NCBI GenBank assembly: GCA_037951105.1
Contig: JBAMJV010007188.1
Coordinates: 78,083-142,082 of the forward strand
DNA length: 64,000 bases
Source: Echinarachnius parma
Taxonomy: Eukaryota; Echinodermata; Echinoidea; Clypeasteroida; Echinarachniidae
Reading direction: 5' to 3'
A program made the translations under genes and the position numbers. This document shows positions 50,441 to 63,443 of this stretch, in pieces (position 1 is the stretch's first letter; every line of letters starts with the position of its first letter). Under the pieces are notes generated by a model. That model searched no databases and was not told where the DNA came from. It worked only from the letters and a program-made list of their open reading frames with translations.

Positions 50441-53168
50441 ACTAGATCGAGAGAGGAAGAGCGCCAGGATGATGACGGAAAGAGGGCATGCTGGGAAGGA
50501 CAATTAAGGTGGTGGAGGAAGTCGTGAGCAGATCAGATAAGAGCCCAGATGACAATGGATGTTGCCCATGTGCGAAGATTAAAGTCACTGAATCTTCAGG
50601 TCCGAGGGCACTTTACAAACGGGTCACAGGGAATCGCCATGTTATTCACTCCCAATATTTCTGCATTGTGTCTGGTGCAATTTATTTATTATAAAACTTT
50701 CACGCAAACTTTACAGCCTATATGATTTTCTTTACCATTGGAAAATGTTGCCCCCCCCCCCCCCTTCACCCCCACCCCCTACAAAAAAAAAGCGAACAAT
50801 CACAGAATTTCTACGTATTCATTTTATTACGTTTAGTTCAAACGATTTTACTTGATAAACATTATAAATACTTTATGAACTTATCAAAGAACATAAAAAC
50901 AACAAACAAGAAAACAAAATTGGTGCTCTTTAAATTATTCCATATTTAAGGAAATTGCTACATCAGTAAGCATACATAATATTAAGAAAGTGTAAATCAT
51001 GTTAATGAAAAATATAGTGCAACTCTATTCTACTTTCATATAATCATTCCAGGAGAAATCGATTGAACTGTGGTGTGGAAATAGGGCAGTTCAGTTGAAT
51101 TGCGATGCTCTAATGGGCGTTGTCACCCATTTTGGTATGCTAACCAAACTCGCGCCAGCGCCAGAAAGAGAAACTATGGAGGAATCAAAAGCAACATAGT
51201 GCGAAAACCCGCCGCGCCATCGCATGAATAGCTTTATCTTTTGGGTCCGATGTACAGAGCTAGAGCTAGAGATCTAAAGGTAATACGCAATAAACTACTT
51301 GCAAAGATTACAGCCAGCAAGAACCTACGTAACGCCGTTTGTGCGGGCATCTTCTTTTGTACGCTCCCGCTTGAAGTTGAAATAATTATAGTAACAGTTT
51401 TGAGTTTAATAGCCCGACCAAAAGCTAGCATACATACGTTTGTGTAATGAAAGGATTAAACATAGCTTTCATCAACAGACAATATGCCCGCATTTCCGCA
51501 TTTTCTTTCCCTCTCCTCCTCCGACATGTTCCCGACTTGCGCGATGAAGAATACTCAAAATTGCTTGAGAAAATCAACGGCAAATATAAGCCAAAATGGC
51601 CGCGGAGGTTTCACTTTTAGTTTGCCGACATTTTATTCCAATCTTCAGTATGAAGATTAAGATCAAGAACGGGCTTTTTCGGGACAGCCCAAGTGCAAAC
51701 GGGGTAATTTGCAAAGAGCACGGTAGATAGATAACGCGCGGATACTAGTAATGAAGAAGATGAAGTTAACGCGCCATTTTGCGTGTATCACGGTGCGGTT
51801 CAAAGTCTCTCCACGATGATGTCGTAAATTAGCCACGTAGTCTGAGGAGAAAAAGAAACTCGGCCAGGCTTGCGCGTTGACATTGATCTACAAAACCAAC
51901 CATTTCATCTCGGAGGATAAATACCCCAAACTAATTCAAGAAAACTACGGCCAAAAATGTGAAAGACGCGCGAATTATAATTGAACCGAGGACCGAATTA
52001 TTCCTCCAACTTAACCCTAGGAGGGCCCTAGGAACTTGAATACAGTCATGTTTTTTACGGAACGCAAAACCGAACCGCATGCGATATAACTTAATTTTGT
52101 GTATGTTACTCCATACGATGTGACGGTACAATAGTACATGAAAGATGGGCCAATTTTAACATCTGACCGTCAAAATTGAAACAAAATATATCCAGGCCTA
52201 TTATATTGGCAATTTGGCAAAGAATATAACACTCATATTACGTAGGGCTAGCTACATCACAAACGCACGGTTTATCATTCACACCGACATCTAATTTTCA
52301 CTTCCCCGAACCAACGACCCAACTTCCGCCTTCTCTCGCTTAATTTCTCTATTCTCTCTCACAATGTATATCGTGTATGTATACATGCACTCGAAACAGT
52401 ATCACTTTATTTCCTGTGTGAAACTCAAACCAACTCCACAAGTGAACATCAATTCATGATTCTCATAAATAATTGAAGTCGGTAAAATACACTGGTAGTG
52501 GTATGCGTGTGACCATTTAATTGGTTACAATGATAAGATGAAGAGCATGGCATAACACACAGATACAAGAAAAATCCGTTTTATTTTATACATCAAAGGA
52601 TCAAGCATCAAATTATTCAAGATTATTTTGATCATTGTAAATTTGGCGACATATTTATTCTCCGGAAACAAATATCATACTGAGAATTGACAAGAATACT
52701 TCAATGAATCACAACCATAAACCACATTAGTTCGTGCAGCCCTTTTCATCATCATCATCTGCATGAACAAGCTTCATCACACTCGAAAAATATCCATGCA
52801 TACTTTTTGCTCAGACAACAATTGACGGCCCCGAATTCCCTATCTAACTCCCACGATATTGGTCACACTTGCATGCATTCCAATACAGTACACGATCGCA
52901 AAACATCAGCAAAGCTCAATAAAATCGACATGAAAAAAAGTTAAATGGGATGGGCTGTGCACACTCGATAAACATCGCTCATTGCAATTCGAATTGTGGC
53001 TCCGTCGCAAATATACCATTACCATTATCATCATCCACACACACTCTAGCATCAGCTCATCTAATTATAAACAAAAACAATGCAAGACCACAAAACAACA
53101 ATAACACAAACAACTTTTCCAAACTACACTCTGAAAAATTGAATGAAGATGATGCGCAAAAAACTTAC
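50441..53168. other. Presumed first intron of the MSRRKQ gene and flanks
   Basis: C-run at 50751-50764. From about 51100 to 52000 the sequence is less repetitive and richer in CpG (for example GCGCCAGCGCC, CCGCCGCGCCATCGC), which may be regulatory. No zinc-finger coding sequence seen. Confidence 0.4.
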
Positions 53169-53211
53169 CGTCGGAGAGACGGGCCGGAGCGGGCTGCTTG
53201 CGCCTCGACAT
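53169..53211 (-). CDS. First coding exon of an MSRRKQ-type (NuRD-recruiting) zinc-finger factor
   Basis: ATG at 53211-53209 opens MSRRKQPAPARLSD, ending one base into the next codon at GTAAGT (53168-53163), so phase 1. MSRRKQxxP at the extreme N-terminus is the short peptide by which SALL, BCL11, FOG/ZFPM and ZNF423/521 proteins bind RBBP4 in the NuRD co-repressor. In vertebrate members the motif likewise sits on a tiny first exon with a long first intron, often phase 1. All seven consensus positions, including Pro9, are kept. No C2H2 exon appears at lower coordinates in this window, so which member it is remains open. It cannot splice in frame to the PHF21A-like exon 1. Confidence 0.75.
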
Positions 53212-53760
53212 GATGCGAAAATAGTTTCAGAGTTGAATGATGATTTTGAGGATGCGGTTTTTCTGCTCACAGCGAAAATAGTCTCGCTCGCTGCATGCTC
53301 GCTCCCATTGCGCGCATAGCACACACACACACGTAGTAAAGTTTCCTCAACCTCCGCCTCCTATTCTACAACACGCTATACACAAACATACACACACAGA
53401 GACGGAGGGAGTGCGGACTCATGAATAATTCATCAGATAGTGTCTCCCACTTCTCTCTTCCTTTCTCTCCCGATTCCACTATAGTTCTCCAACATGTGGT
53501 CGCGCCAACACGTAGCAGATAACATAAAAAGGAGGATACAGTCATTTATCTCGCACTTCGCTCGGAGCTCGGGCTTTAGAATCGGAGCCTCTTTGGTTGA
53601 ATGGTGTTTGGCGATTGGAAAATAAAGGGCTAAATAAGGGGCGGCGGAGGATTATCATGTGATGCTATAATAAGAGAACTTTACTCCGTTGTCATGCGAG
53701 GCGAGGCTAGGCTAGGCTGGAACTGGAAGTTGAACTCAGATTGGGTATTGAAGCGCAAGC
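53212..53760 (-). promoter_or_regulatory. Putative 5' UTR/promoter of the MSRRKQ gene
   Basis: CpG-richer than its surroundings. On the minus strand it has TTTTCCAATCGCC (CCAAT, about 53613-53625) near CCTTATTTAGCCC and CCGCCCC. The transcription start is not determined. Both the 53.2-53.4 kb CA-rich patch (ACACACACAC) and this GC-rich block are unusual for the region. Confidence 0.4.
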
Positions 53761-54224
53761 TATCGATGTGCAAATATGCAAGGGTTAGGTACCCAAATTG
53801 CGGAATCGGGACGAAAAACACACAGAGATCTGTAATGTAGACAGTGTTATGATGATGTACCTTTATAAACGGCTCAGTTCATAATACTTATTAGGACAAT
53901 GAATCAGATATTATTGTCATTATATTTATATGAGATAACCAGTCCTGTATCACCATTAAAACGTGTATATAGCGATTGAGGAATAGGTAGTCTTTAATTC
54001 ACTAACTGAAATATGACCTAGTCCAAATGTTTATTTTGTATAGAATCATGATGGAGATGAAAATAATCATAGGATGTACTGGCATAGCATAATGCATAAT
54101 TTTTCAGATTTCAAACTATTTTTCTGCTGTTTGATTGACATGCGAGAGTATCACTATCAAGACAGTATCAGTTGACATGTTCGTGAGTAAACCTGTTTGC
54201 GCGCGGCAGAGTGTTTGTATGTGG

Positions 54225-54365
54225 AGTCCGTGTGCGTGTGTGTGTGTGTGTGCGTGTGCGTGTGCGTGTGTGTGTGTGTGTCTGTGTCTGTGTGTGTGTG
54301 TGTGTCTGTTTGTTTGTTTGTATGTGCGTGCGTGCGTGCGTGTGTGTGTGTGTGTGTGTGTATGT
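54225..54365. repeat. (GT)n/(CA)n microsatellite with GTGC and TGTT variants
   Basis: About 140 bp of mainly GT dinucleotides. Long spurious ORFs on both strands come from it. Confidence 0.95.
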
Positions 54366-55585
54366 GCGGACATGCGTTCATTCCGTAAATGATTGGGAAA
54401 ATTTAAATTATAAGGCCAATAATTTGCTACACTTTTGTCTATATATTTAAAAAACCATGTTCGAATACTTTTTTCAGCACTCCAAAACTGATAATTGCAA
54501 CAACAAAAAAGCAAAATTAACATGACTGTATGTACACGTACACACGTGCATGCAGCCCACGGTTCTAGTACTAGTACTTGATTGCATCCTAAGTAAATGG
54601 CGTAGCTTAGATGAACCAGAGATGATGGGCTGGGTTAGCGGGGAGCGGTGGGGGGGGGGGGGGGGGGGAGAGGGGTAAAGAGAGTGACATTAATCCGTAC
54701 GGCTACATGAACGATGTTAATGCCCTTTTCCATCTCACCCCCTCGTATATTGCGCCCTTGCCAAGCACGTCGTTATTATCATAAGTATTATTCTGTATGG
54801 CATTTGTAAACAAAAACACAAAAATTATAATAATGATAATAATGACAATAATAATAATAATAATAATAAAAATAATAATAATAAAAGTATCTTTTTTTTT
54901 AAGATGTAATTTTTCCTTTTTATGTGAAGATGATTTTCTAGCATATATTATTTTACTGATATTGACATTTCTAAGACGCGATCAGGATTGAAATGTAGTT
55001 ATGTAGTATTGTATAACCGAAGATGACTTGAAAACACCAATAACCTTTGTAATAACTCATCAATACTTTTGAGGTTTGCATTCTTATGATAAAGCAAACG
55101 CATTACCATTTACATTTCTCATTATAATATAATTCCACCATTGCTCAATATTATTGTATCAGCCATCTTCCCTCATTATAATTCAGTTCTGCAAATAATG
55201 AAAAAGGAACAGGTGTTTACAACAGAATAAATGCTAGAATTCGTTCCCACAGTATATACCATCCACAGGAGAAAAGGGCACGTACTGTTTTTAGGATACA
55301 CGTATAGTAGTAGATGCTGAAGGTGAAACCGGGGATATGGGAGTTCCTGGTGAAACCAGGAATTATACTACTTTGTCTGTTATATACTAGCATCATCCAT
55401 GGTGAAACTATCAATTTATATCCTTCAGTATGTACTGGTAGGCGACTGTGTATAAGTATATGATAATTAGCTTATTTTGGGTCTCATCTCTAGTTTTATA
55501 CGAGATGAACCATCGAAAGCTGAGGGTTATTCATCCACACTTTGTTTTCAAATGGTATCACTTTCACAATCATGCGATGCTACTA
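54366..55585. other. Non-coding with poly-G tract and ATA microsatellite
   Basis: G-run at 54651-54668 and an AATAATAAT tract at about 54825-54888. No gene. Confidence 0.5.
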
Positions 55586-55848
55586 ACGGCCCGGTCACAT
55601 ATCGCCGGATAGTGTAAACGGACGCCCGACGGAGAGTACAAATTTCAATCCGTTCGTCTTCGTTCGTATGCGTTTCTTGTCCGTAACCTTGTCAGGCGAT
55701 ATGTACGCTATTCTGTCCGACGGAATGTTGTGTGCAACATGTAGCAATGGAGACGACTTTCACCACCGTATGATTTGATTTCGCAAATGTTCTATTCGTC
55801 GGGCATCCGTTTTTGCTATCCGGTGATATGTGACCGGGTCTTAAAGTG
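55586..55848. mobile_element. About 260-bp MITE, GCCCGGTCACATATC ends, copy 1
   Basis: Left GGCCCGGTCACATATCGCCG and right GGTGATATGTGACCGGGTC are inverted; the interior has CGTTCGTATGCGTTTCTTGT and CAATGGAGACGACTTTCA. Second copy at 57628-57870. Confidence 0.88.
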
Positions 55849-56039
55849 ATGCCTGCAAAATGCTCCACTGTATTCGATATCAGGCCATACGATTATTGGT
55901 GTGTAAAATGTTTGGCCCACTCGCTAACGCCGATTAGATGTGTGAAGTTGAATATGATGCTGGTACCATCTTTAGATGCAGATGAACCGATGAAAAACCA
56001 ACAAGAGAAGTAACAAACAATGGCGTAGCAAGGATCAAC

Positions 56040-56085
56040 CCCAGACCAGTGGTAGCTAATACATGTATATGTGTGTGTATGTGTA

Positions 56086-56125
<40 letters not shown>

Positions 56126-56143
56126 TGGGGGGGGGGGGGGGTA
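56040..56143. repeat. (GT)n microsatellite followed by G-run
   Basis: TGTGTGT repeats at 56068-56120 then a G-run at 56127-56140. Confidence 0.9.
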
Positions 56144-56164
56144 GGGTGGGTCCCTGCCCCGCAA

Positions 56165-56315
56165 TTATTTTGACAGAAAATAACGGTAAAAAAAAAAAAA
56201 ATGTATTGCAAATGAGCAAAGAAAAATAGGCTTCGCCGGGTCGCGAACCCGAGACCTCCAGATTGCTAGACCCCCGGTGCTCAACCATCGAGCCACACAG
56301 ACCCTTGAATGGTCA
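56165..56315 (-). mobile_element. tRNA-headed SINE, copy 3
   Basis: The minus strand reads CAAGGGTCTGTGTGGCTCGA, TGGTTGAGCACCGG, then B box GGGTTCGCGACCC and an A-poor tail. The head is nearly identical to 15290-15447. Confidence 0.75.
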
Positions 56316-57627
56316 TTTAAAATATTTCTGGTCAGTTTCCTTTATGATTGAATTTAAAAAATAGTAATGATTAAAAAGAAGAAATACATGGGGTGTGTCG
56401 TCCGCACTCCCCCCCCCCCCCCCCCCCACCACCCCCTCCCCCTCCCCCACCAGGCATGTGCCTCCATCCGATTCAAACTATGACACTATAATCCGAATTG
56501 GGAAAGGGGCACTTTGTGTACACACAAATAGCTGCCATGTATTTCTTTGTGATGGGCAATAATATTAGGTGGGGGTGGGGGCTACGCATTACCTTTTCTG
56601 ATCCCTAGCTGGTATATAATGGTGGGTAGCCATTGAGCGAGCATACGTCCCGGTACGTCCCGGTATAGCCTTATGCCAAATAACAGTAGGCCTACTGGGA
56701 AACGCCCCACACACACACAAATGAAAAATATGCTTCCATCACCTACCACGTGAAAGATTATATCATAACTTAGATGTTAATGTAAAGATTTTGGCAAAAA
56801 CTGCTTTGAAATTGACTAATTGAGCATTTATTGGTTCCAAAATAAAAACGATTGTTGACAAAGTTCAAATTAACTGCATGCGGAACCGCGTATACGGTAC
56901 GTGCAAAAAACTATGCTAGCTCACGTATATGCGGGCTTGTCGATATCTCCAGCCCAGCGCTAGCGGCGAGGACAGGTGCGAACGGGCGGTTGATTAAGGC
57001 CAAATTTCACTGGCGTGCATTGGATTTATTCCGATATTTCTGTATTTAACGATACTGTAGGTTCGGATTTTTACCAGACAAGCCCTTTATTATACTTATT
57101 CAACAATATTGATCAATTAGTTTGGCCAATATAGATGTTTTCGGTAACTTTCCTAATACTGTTATTTGGCTTTAATTCCAGTCTAAAATAATGTACATCA
57201 AACATTGTCAAATGGTGCGCGGATATAGGTCACAGACTAATCGCTGGAGAAAACGGGATGGGGATGGGGATTAGGGGGATTCTCGGAAGTTAAGAGGACT
57301 TATGTCCTATACAACTCCTTGAACGCACTTGTAACATGAAATGAAAGGTAATACTTGCACGTAATCATATACTGCATGGTATAGTTGTACTGCATATAAC
57401 CAAAGTAAAACAATCAAGCGGAGTAAAGATTGTATGGGTGATATGCCATACCCCTCCCATAAAAAAAATGCGAGAGGGATGTGAACCCCCTTCCCGCGGG
57501 ATGGGTTGCTTAGCAACATGATACACCCTCATGAACTCCTCCTGTTTCATAATTTCTCTCAGAATCAGACTTGTAAGGCTATGGCGCGGGTCAAAACGAA
57601 AAGAGGTATTCTTACGGTAATTGTTTA
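56316..57627. other. Non-coding, no gene recognised
   Basis: C-run at 56410-56427; otherwise unique-looking sequence. The CpG-bearing stretch 56880-56990 has a short ORF without splice signals. Confidence 0.45.
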
Positions 57628-57870
57628 TAGCCCGGTCATATATCAACGGATTGCGTAAACGGATGTCAAACGGAGAGCTAAATTTTCCATCCGTTCCCCT
57701 CCGTTCGTATGCGTTTCTTGTCCGTTCCTTGTCCGGTGATATACGTTGTTCTATGTTTTGTACACGAAGCAATGGAGACGACTTTCATCACCGTATAATT
57801 TCATTTCGCTAATTTTTTATTCGTTGGGCATTCGTTTCCGCTATCCGTTGATATCTGACCGGGCCATTAG
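57628..57870. mobile_element. About 245-bp MITE, GCCCGGTCA ends, copy 2
   Basis: AGCCCGGTCATATATCAACG at left, GTTGATATCTGACCGGGCC at right. Same orientation as copy 1; diverged about 15-20% by eye. Confidence 0.88.
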
Positions 57871-58140
57871 ACGGTGCCAAAGATACCTCAGACTATAATA
57901 ATGAGATTCCGCGCTTTACCAAGGAGGTAATTGGTCTACGAAAGGTGTGATTATTGTTAGCAAGACACACCGTGGAGGCACTGATCCACTTTTTATGCCA
58001 TTTTATCAAGCAATCCGGCGGAAACTTATCATCATATCTAGTGTATGATATCATAATACAATCAACTGCATATCAAAATCACACTCCGCATGTTCACCAT
58101 TGCCCTATACCCCCTCTTGACAGTGTCACATAACTCACCC

Positions 58141-58142
58141 TT

Positions 58143-58175
<33 letters not shown>

Positions 58176-59065
58176 ATTTCCCCCCCCTCCATCTCAATAA
58201 TTATTTTGTTCCCTTTAATCCATATCATTCTCTTTCTCTTTATTTATTCCCCCTCCCTCTCCACTTTGTTGTAATACTACATCTCTCTCATGCATCTTTA
58301 TCTCACTTTCTCGATTCCTCTTAGTCTATTCTTGATCACCCCTCGTCATCCCCTTCATTCCCCGGCCTAATCCCCTCTTCTCTCAGCCCCGATTTACTTT
58401 CACCCACAGTATATTTACCACCTATACAGTATTCCCTTTATTCCATTTAGTTCATCCTGCATCTTATTTCACTCGTTCCCACTTTGTTTCATTTTTTCTT
58501 TTAACTCCAGCCTTTCTTGTTGTATCATCCTTCATTTTCATCCTTCATCTTATCTCACCCTTTCTTTCGTTATTTCAATCTGTATTTTCCCGTCTTCTTC
58601 CTTATAGCCACTCGGTTTCTTCATCCTTCATCCCTTTTCACCCTTCTCTCTTTTTGTTTTATTCCTTATTTTCTTCTTTAATGCCATCCTACATATCATT
58701 TCGCTATTCTTCTTTTTGTATCACTCTTTTTATTGCAATTGTTCATCTTTCTCTTTTCTCTTTTTCTTTTCTCTTTTCTGTTTCATTTTTTTTCTTTTAT
58801 TTACATCCTTCATCTTATTTCACCATTTCCCTCTAATACTGTGTTTTGTTATTTCTGTTTTAATTCAATCCTTTCTCTCTTTGTATCATTCTCTGTTTCC
58901 ATCCTTTCTCTCTTTTTTAAAATAATTTGTTTCTTTTGAGTCCATCCTTCATCTAATATGAATCTTGATTCATCTCTTCTTTCACTCAGATTTATTTCTC
59001 TTCTTCCTCCATATAGCCCCTCTCCCCTCAACCGCTTCATCATCCCCCTCCCTTCCGTACACTCA
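58141..59065. repeat. C-run followed by an 800-bp pyrimidine-rich tract
   Basis: C33-type run at about 58144-58176, then a plus strand overwhelmingly C/T to about 58960, with recurring TTCATCTTATTTCACC and CATCCTTCATC blocks. Long ORFs rich in Phe and Ser here reflect composition only. Confidence 0.85.
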
Positions 59066-61138
59066 TCATGCCCTCAACACATCGCACCGCAGCATCACCT
59101 GTTGCCACTCCGCTTCCTGCTGTTGCCGTTGCCATAGCAACAATGACTTGCTCCTGTCGTCTGTTCTATCCCAGGCCCCCTTCGGCTTGTTTCTGTATCA
59201 TATTCGCACACAGTAGTATGGTGAGGTCGGATGAAAATATAATACAGTACATTCTCTGGCACTTTCTCAGGATGTGTGCAGTTGAGTTATTGAGCACCAA
59301 TTACCCATGCACGGATTTGAGAGAAACTTTTCATCTCATGAAGAAAAAAAAGAAAAAAAAGAATGATGGTTTGCGGGGAGGGACAGAATTAGAATGAGAA
59401 GTCGACTCGCTGACCCCACGCTACACAATAGCGCGGGATCCTCTCCATTGTGTTTACCCATCCTATACTCTTGTATGTGAAGGGGGCCCGTTTATAGCAC
59501 AGTCTCCTCAGCACATACTGATAAATGATGAGGAAAAAAAGCGGGACAAGGAAGAAGATGGAAGGCTTGGTTGCGTTTGCTCACCAAAACCCTTTTGTTT
59601 AGCCCCCATTTTTCCTGGTTTGATGGGGTGTGTTTGTATAGAATGCGCTAAAGACGATTGTGCACCATCCGACCCCATGGACAGGCCGTGGTTTCACACG
59701 GGGCCGGGCGGGAGGTTGTAATGCGGAAGAGATGAGTTATCTCGAATGAGCACGAGGATGCATGTCAATATTAGAAGACCCTGAGCAGAGCTATGGGGCG
59801 GTGGCGTAGCTGCTATAACTTATAAGTATATGGCCGAGGAGGGGGAAAGGGGAAATTTGTCATTCTCTATAATATTGGAATTTCCAATTGCCACCTGTGA
59901 TGAGAAATAAAGACTAATAATTAAAGGAGTTTATAACCCCTCTCGCCATAATTATTAACTAACGTTGAGGTTATAAGATACTTTAGAAGTAAGTTTACAT
60001 GCCCTTTACCCCTTGGAAGTTAACCCCGTCTTATTTGACCCTCTCTGTAATACCATTACCACTGACGCTTTAGATGGGGAGGGGGCATGTCACATCTATG
60101 TCAAATAATGTGGAGGCACGTTTCCCCTCGCCCCTCCCCCCCCCCCCCCCCCCCCTCTTAGGTCCCACTGAATATAGGAGAGGAGGGGTAATGTGGATGC
60201 GTACCCTCCAAATTGAGGCGGGTGCGTAAAACCATGTTAATCTTCTCACAAAACCTCACTGCAATGACAGACTAAGATGGAGATTAACAATTAGGTGCTG
60301 GTATAAACACTTTATTATGATGATGATATTTAACGAGAATTGTTTGTTAGTAAATTTTCTCTATACAGTGTCGATATATATCGCATGGCGGAACAAAATA
60401 TGTATATGCTTTTTTTTAAATATTTGTTAAAGGTTACTCTTTTGAAACCGTATAAATATTAATTTTGTTCTCATGTACTAAGTAACAATTTGTTCGATTT
60501 ATAATGGTGGCATGGTGCCGTGTTATGATACGATATAGATAATCATCTTTAAGTAGATAAGTATAACTAAACTCTAATTAGACATAATCGGTTAAGCTTC
60601 CCCTGGTTCCATTAATTAGATCCACTATCAGTTCGTATGTCTATGGGATGTTGGATAGCTCCAAACACAAGTCAAATATCAATTTGGTGCGCGTGAATAA
60701 AATTATTATAAATAAACTGTTTTTTTTTTTTGTATTACATCGGTATACCTGAGTCCTGATGGTATAACTACTTCTGTTTCCACAAGTATCTGCTTGCTGT
60801 TGTACTATATCCGTTTTATATACATGTCCATGGCTATTCCAAGTAAACCAACATGACCAAGACTAGTCTGGTCAGGGGATGCGAGTTAGGATCTACAGTA
60901 ATTTCCCTCATCTTTGGTCCTGGAGGACAGAGAACGGGTGGTTTGGGATGATAAGAATCACGCCAGTACGGAGTACGCAACAACAAAACACGGTCCTCCA
61001 CTCTGCTATTGTAACCATGATAATGGCAATGGCGTGGTCGTCGACTAACGGGGATAAGGAGTCAGGAAGTCCGGGTAAGGCGTCTATTGAGGCCAGGGGG
61101 TAGATGGTGGACATATACGGCCAAATAGATGATTATGT
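59066..61138. other. Non-coding, no gene recognised
   Basis: A 109-codon ORF at 59068-59397 ends in a poly-Lys A-run and has no recognisable domain. C-run at 60137-60154. Confidence 0.45.
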
Positions 61139-61440
61139 TATTTATACAGTCAAACCGTCTTACTGCATGGCAACCTGTCTAAAGCAGCCAAACTGCCTAT
61201 ATAATATAGTGGCCACCAAAAATGACCCCCTGCTGGGAAAAATTGTGTTAGGGAACCTGTCTACAGAGGTCACCTGCCTACAATGGTTACTGTTCTTGTT
61301 TCCCTCAGATGGGGGCCCGGGTGGTCACTATACACAGGTTTGTATATACTGTATCTCATATCATTTGGAATTTGGCCCAAAGTGTAGGAGAACCTAGACC
61401 GAAAAATCGTTCGTTATAATTACCCCGCTATAATAGCTTG
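61139..61440. repeat. Repeat with CCTGTCTA sub-blocks
   Basis: CAGTCAAACCGTCTTACTGC, then AACCTGTCTAAAGCAGCC and AACCTGTCTACAGAGGTCAC. Related to 49850-50400; resembles termini of common metazoan DNA elements starting TACAGTCAAACC. Confidence 0.5.
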
Positions 61441-61982
61441 ACGGTCGGATCGCGGGTATTTAATGGGATAGAGTAACAAATCCGATACATAATAAATCCC
61501 ATGAAAAGATGGGTATTTTTCATCGAGATCGGTGGTATTTCTGTCTAAGGAGAACCGTAAAATCGTCTAACAGAAGGGCGGGGTGGGAGTTTTGAGAGTG
61601 GGAGATTTTACCCTGCCCCTGCCCCTCCCCACCCCCACCCCCAGCATATCGAGGAAGCTTCGCCACTAGATAATGGCTGCTCCAGCCTATAGTAAGAACA
61701 ATATCCCCAAAGGAAGCTCACCGGGTCGCTTTAGCTAGCTGCATTGTGCATGCATGGAGGATAGAGGATAAAATACCAGCTTTTAGAGAGAAAAGAAAAC
61801 TTGAAAACAACAAAAGCGGGGTTCTAAGACCAACCGGAAATCACAACCGGGCCCTATCACAAACTTCCTGCAAGCGTGTGATGTGACGCGCAAAACCGTG
61901 GTCTAAATAAAGAGATGATAATTTATCAAGGATACAACTAAACTGCATATCATTGAACGGTAATTTTCCAAATGGTCTATAC

Positions 61983-63076
61983 CAGGGGCGTCGATCCTGG
62001 GGGGGCAGGGGGGCGGTCGCCCCCCCCCCCCCCAATGAAAATATTGGGGGGGCGAACATATCATTTCGCCCCCCCAATAATTCCGAAAATGAGGAAGAAA
62101 AAAATCGAGTGATATAATGCCAAAGAGGGGAGAGAAACATTTATCAATAATTAATCTTCAAAATAGCCGTTTTTTAGTTTAAAAAGGACTGTAAATCTCC
62201 TTTTTGCCGCGCGCTTCGCGCGCAACAGTTTCTCATATTGCAAGTTTCGTTTTGTTTCGAAATGTGTTGGGCAGTGTAATTTCTGAAACGCACACCTCAA
62301 ACGAAGTTTATTAAACCCTCATCTATACATTGCACACCGTCACAGAAAATAAAATAATCTGAAATATATCTTTCAGTCAATTCGGTCCATATGCGCTGAA
62401 CGCAAATCAAATTGGAACATCATGTCCCCCCACATTTGAAAGTGGAGGAGATTGTCCCCCTCCCTTTGTCATTATGTATGTTTGGTTCCATACTTATATA
62501 CTTCATATTACGTGAAATGTCTGTCTCAGGTGTGCACCAAATCGCACAATTTCACGCCCCAAAATACAAAAGCTCCCTACTGTGGGAGGGGGACACCCCC
62601 TCCCACACCCTCCCCCGCTCGGTCGCTTCGCTTCCTCGCAATGTCTCCCCTCAACTTTTGAGAAGTTGCTGACGCCCTAGCTTAGTTTCATGGGAGCCCA
62701 ATGCCCTAGACTATATCGATGGCTCTATAGTATACAGGATCACGTGGATCCATCTCATGCAAGGCTCAATCTTTTCCTCGATATGCCCTTTAAAAATACG
62801 TTACGAGTAGGTTCACTATTTTATACAATAGTATAGGGGTTGCAAATGTCTGAAATCTAAAAGCTTCCGGGGGCTCCGCCCCCTGGACCCCCATTATTGC
62901 CCCCAAATGTGGGTGCCCCCAAAAGTCAGGTCTTCGAGCCATCAAGACACTTTCAATGAGCGCATAAAACTTCCGGGTATGCCTATGTGGGGCTTTTAGC
63001 TCTCTCAGTGCAGGTCACTCTGGAAATTGTTTTCAAATTTCGCCCCCCCAATCGCAAAAACGGATCGACGCCCCTG
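61983..63076. mobile_element. 1.09-kb hAT-like element with perfect 8-bp target-site duplication
   Basis: Ends CAGGGGCGTCGATCC (61983) and GGATCGACGCCCCTG (ends 63076) are perfect inverted repeats, flanked by GTCTATAC on both sides (61975-61982 and 63077-63084). The interior has C/G tracts, a fragment of the repeat also found at 26100-26550, and no transposase ORF. Confidence 0.93.
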
Positions 63077-63443
63077 GTCTATACACCTATTATTTTGGTC
63101 TACCTCCATTTCGTCTGCAATTTAGAGGCTTATAGGATTATAATTAGGGAGTTATATAGGGATAGGATCAGATTTAGATTTAGTTAGGGTTGGGGATATG
63201 TTTGGAAAATATGGAAATCATGGAAGTTCCAAGCATCATGTATAGAGACGTAACCCCAACCTTCTATACCAGCTTCATGGTGTAAAATATTACTAGCGCA
63301 TCAACTAATATGTATACAGTTATTGCATACACATTATCTTGAGTTAATGTGATGTAGATGTAGATGTATATAGACAGACAAGAGAGAGGGAGAGAGATAA
63401 GGAAATATGAAACCATCGCTCTTCTCAAGTTCGGTCTATTTGC

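Noticed and set aside
50488..50694. 68-codon plus-strand ORF
   Set aside because: Contains a CCPC motif but no recognisable fold, and no splice signals at sensible positions.
53169..53211. MSRRKQ exon as alternative first exon of the PHF21A-like gene
   Set aside because: Its phase-1 end joined to the acceptor at 22509 reads out of frame with MSNKELEK and reaches a stop in the next exon.
54116..54523. His-Thr and Cys-Val repeat ORFs on both strands
   Set aside because: Translation of a GT/CA microsatellite.
58654..58939. Phe/Ser-rich membrane-like ORFs
   Set aside because: Three overlapping frames all open because of the pyrimidine-rich tract.
59068..59397. 109-codon plus-strand ORF
   Set aside because: Ala/Thr-rich and ending in an A-run poly-Lys; no domain, splice context or promoter.
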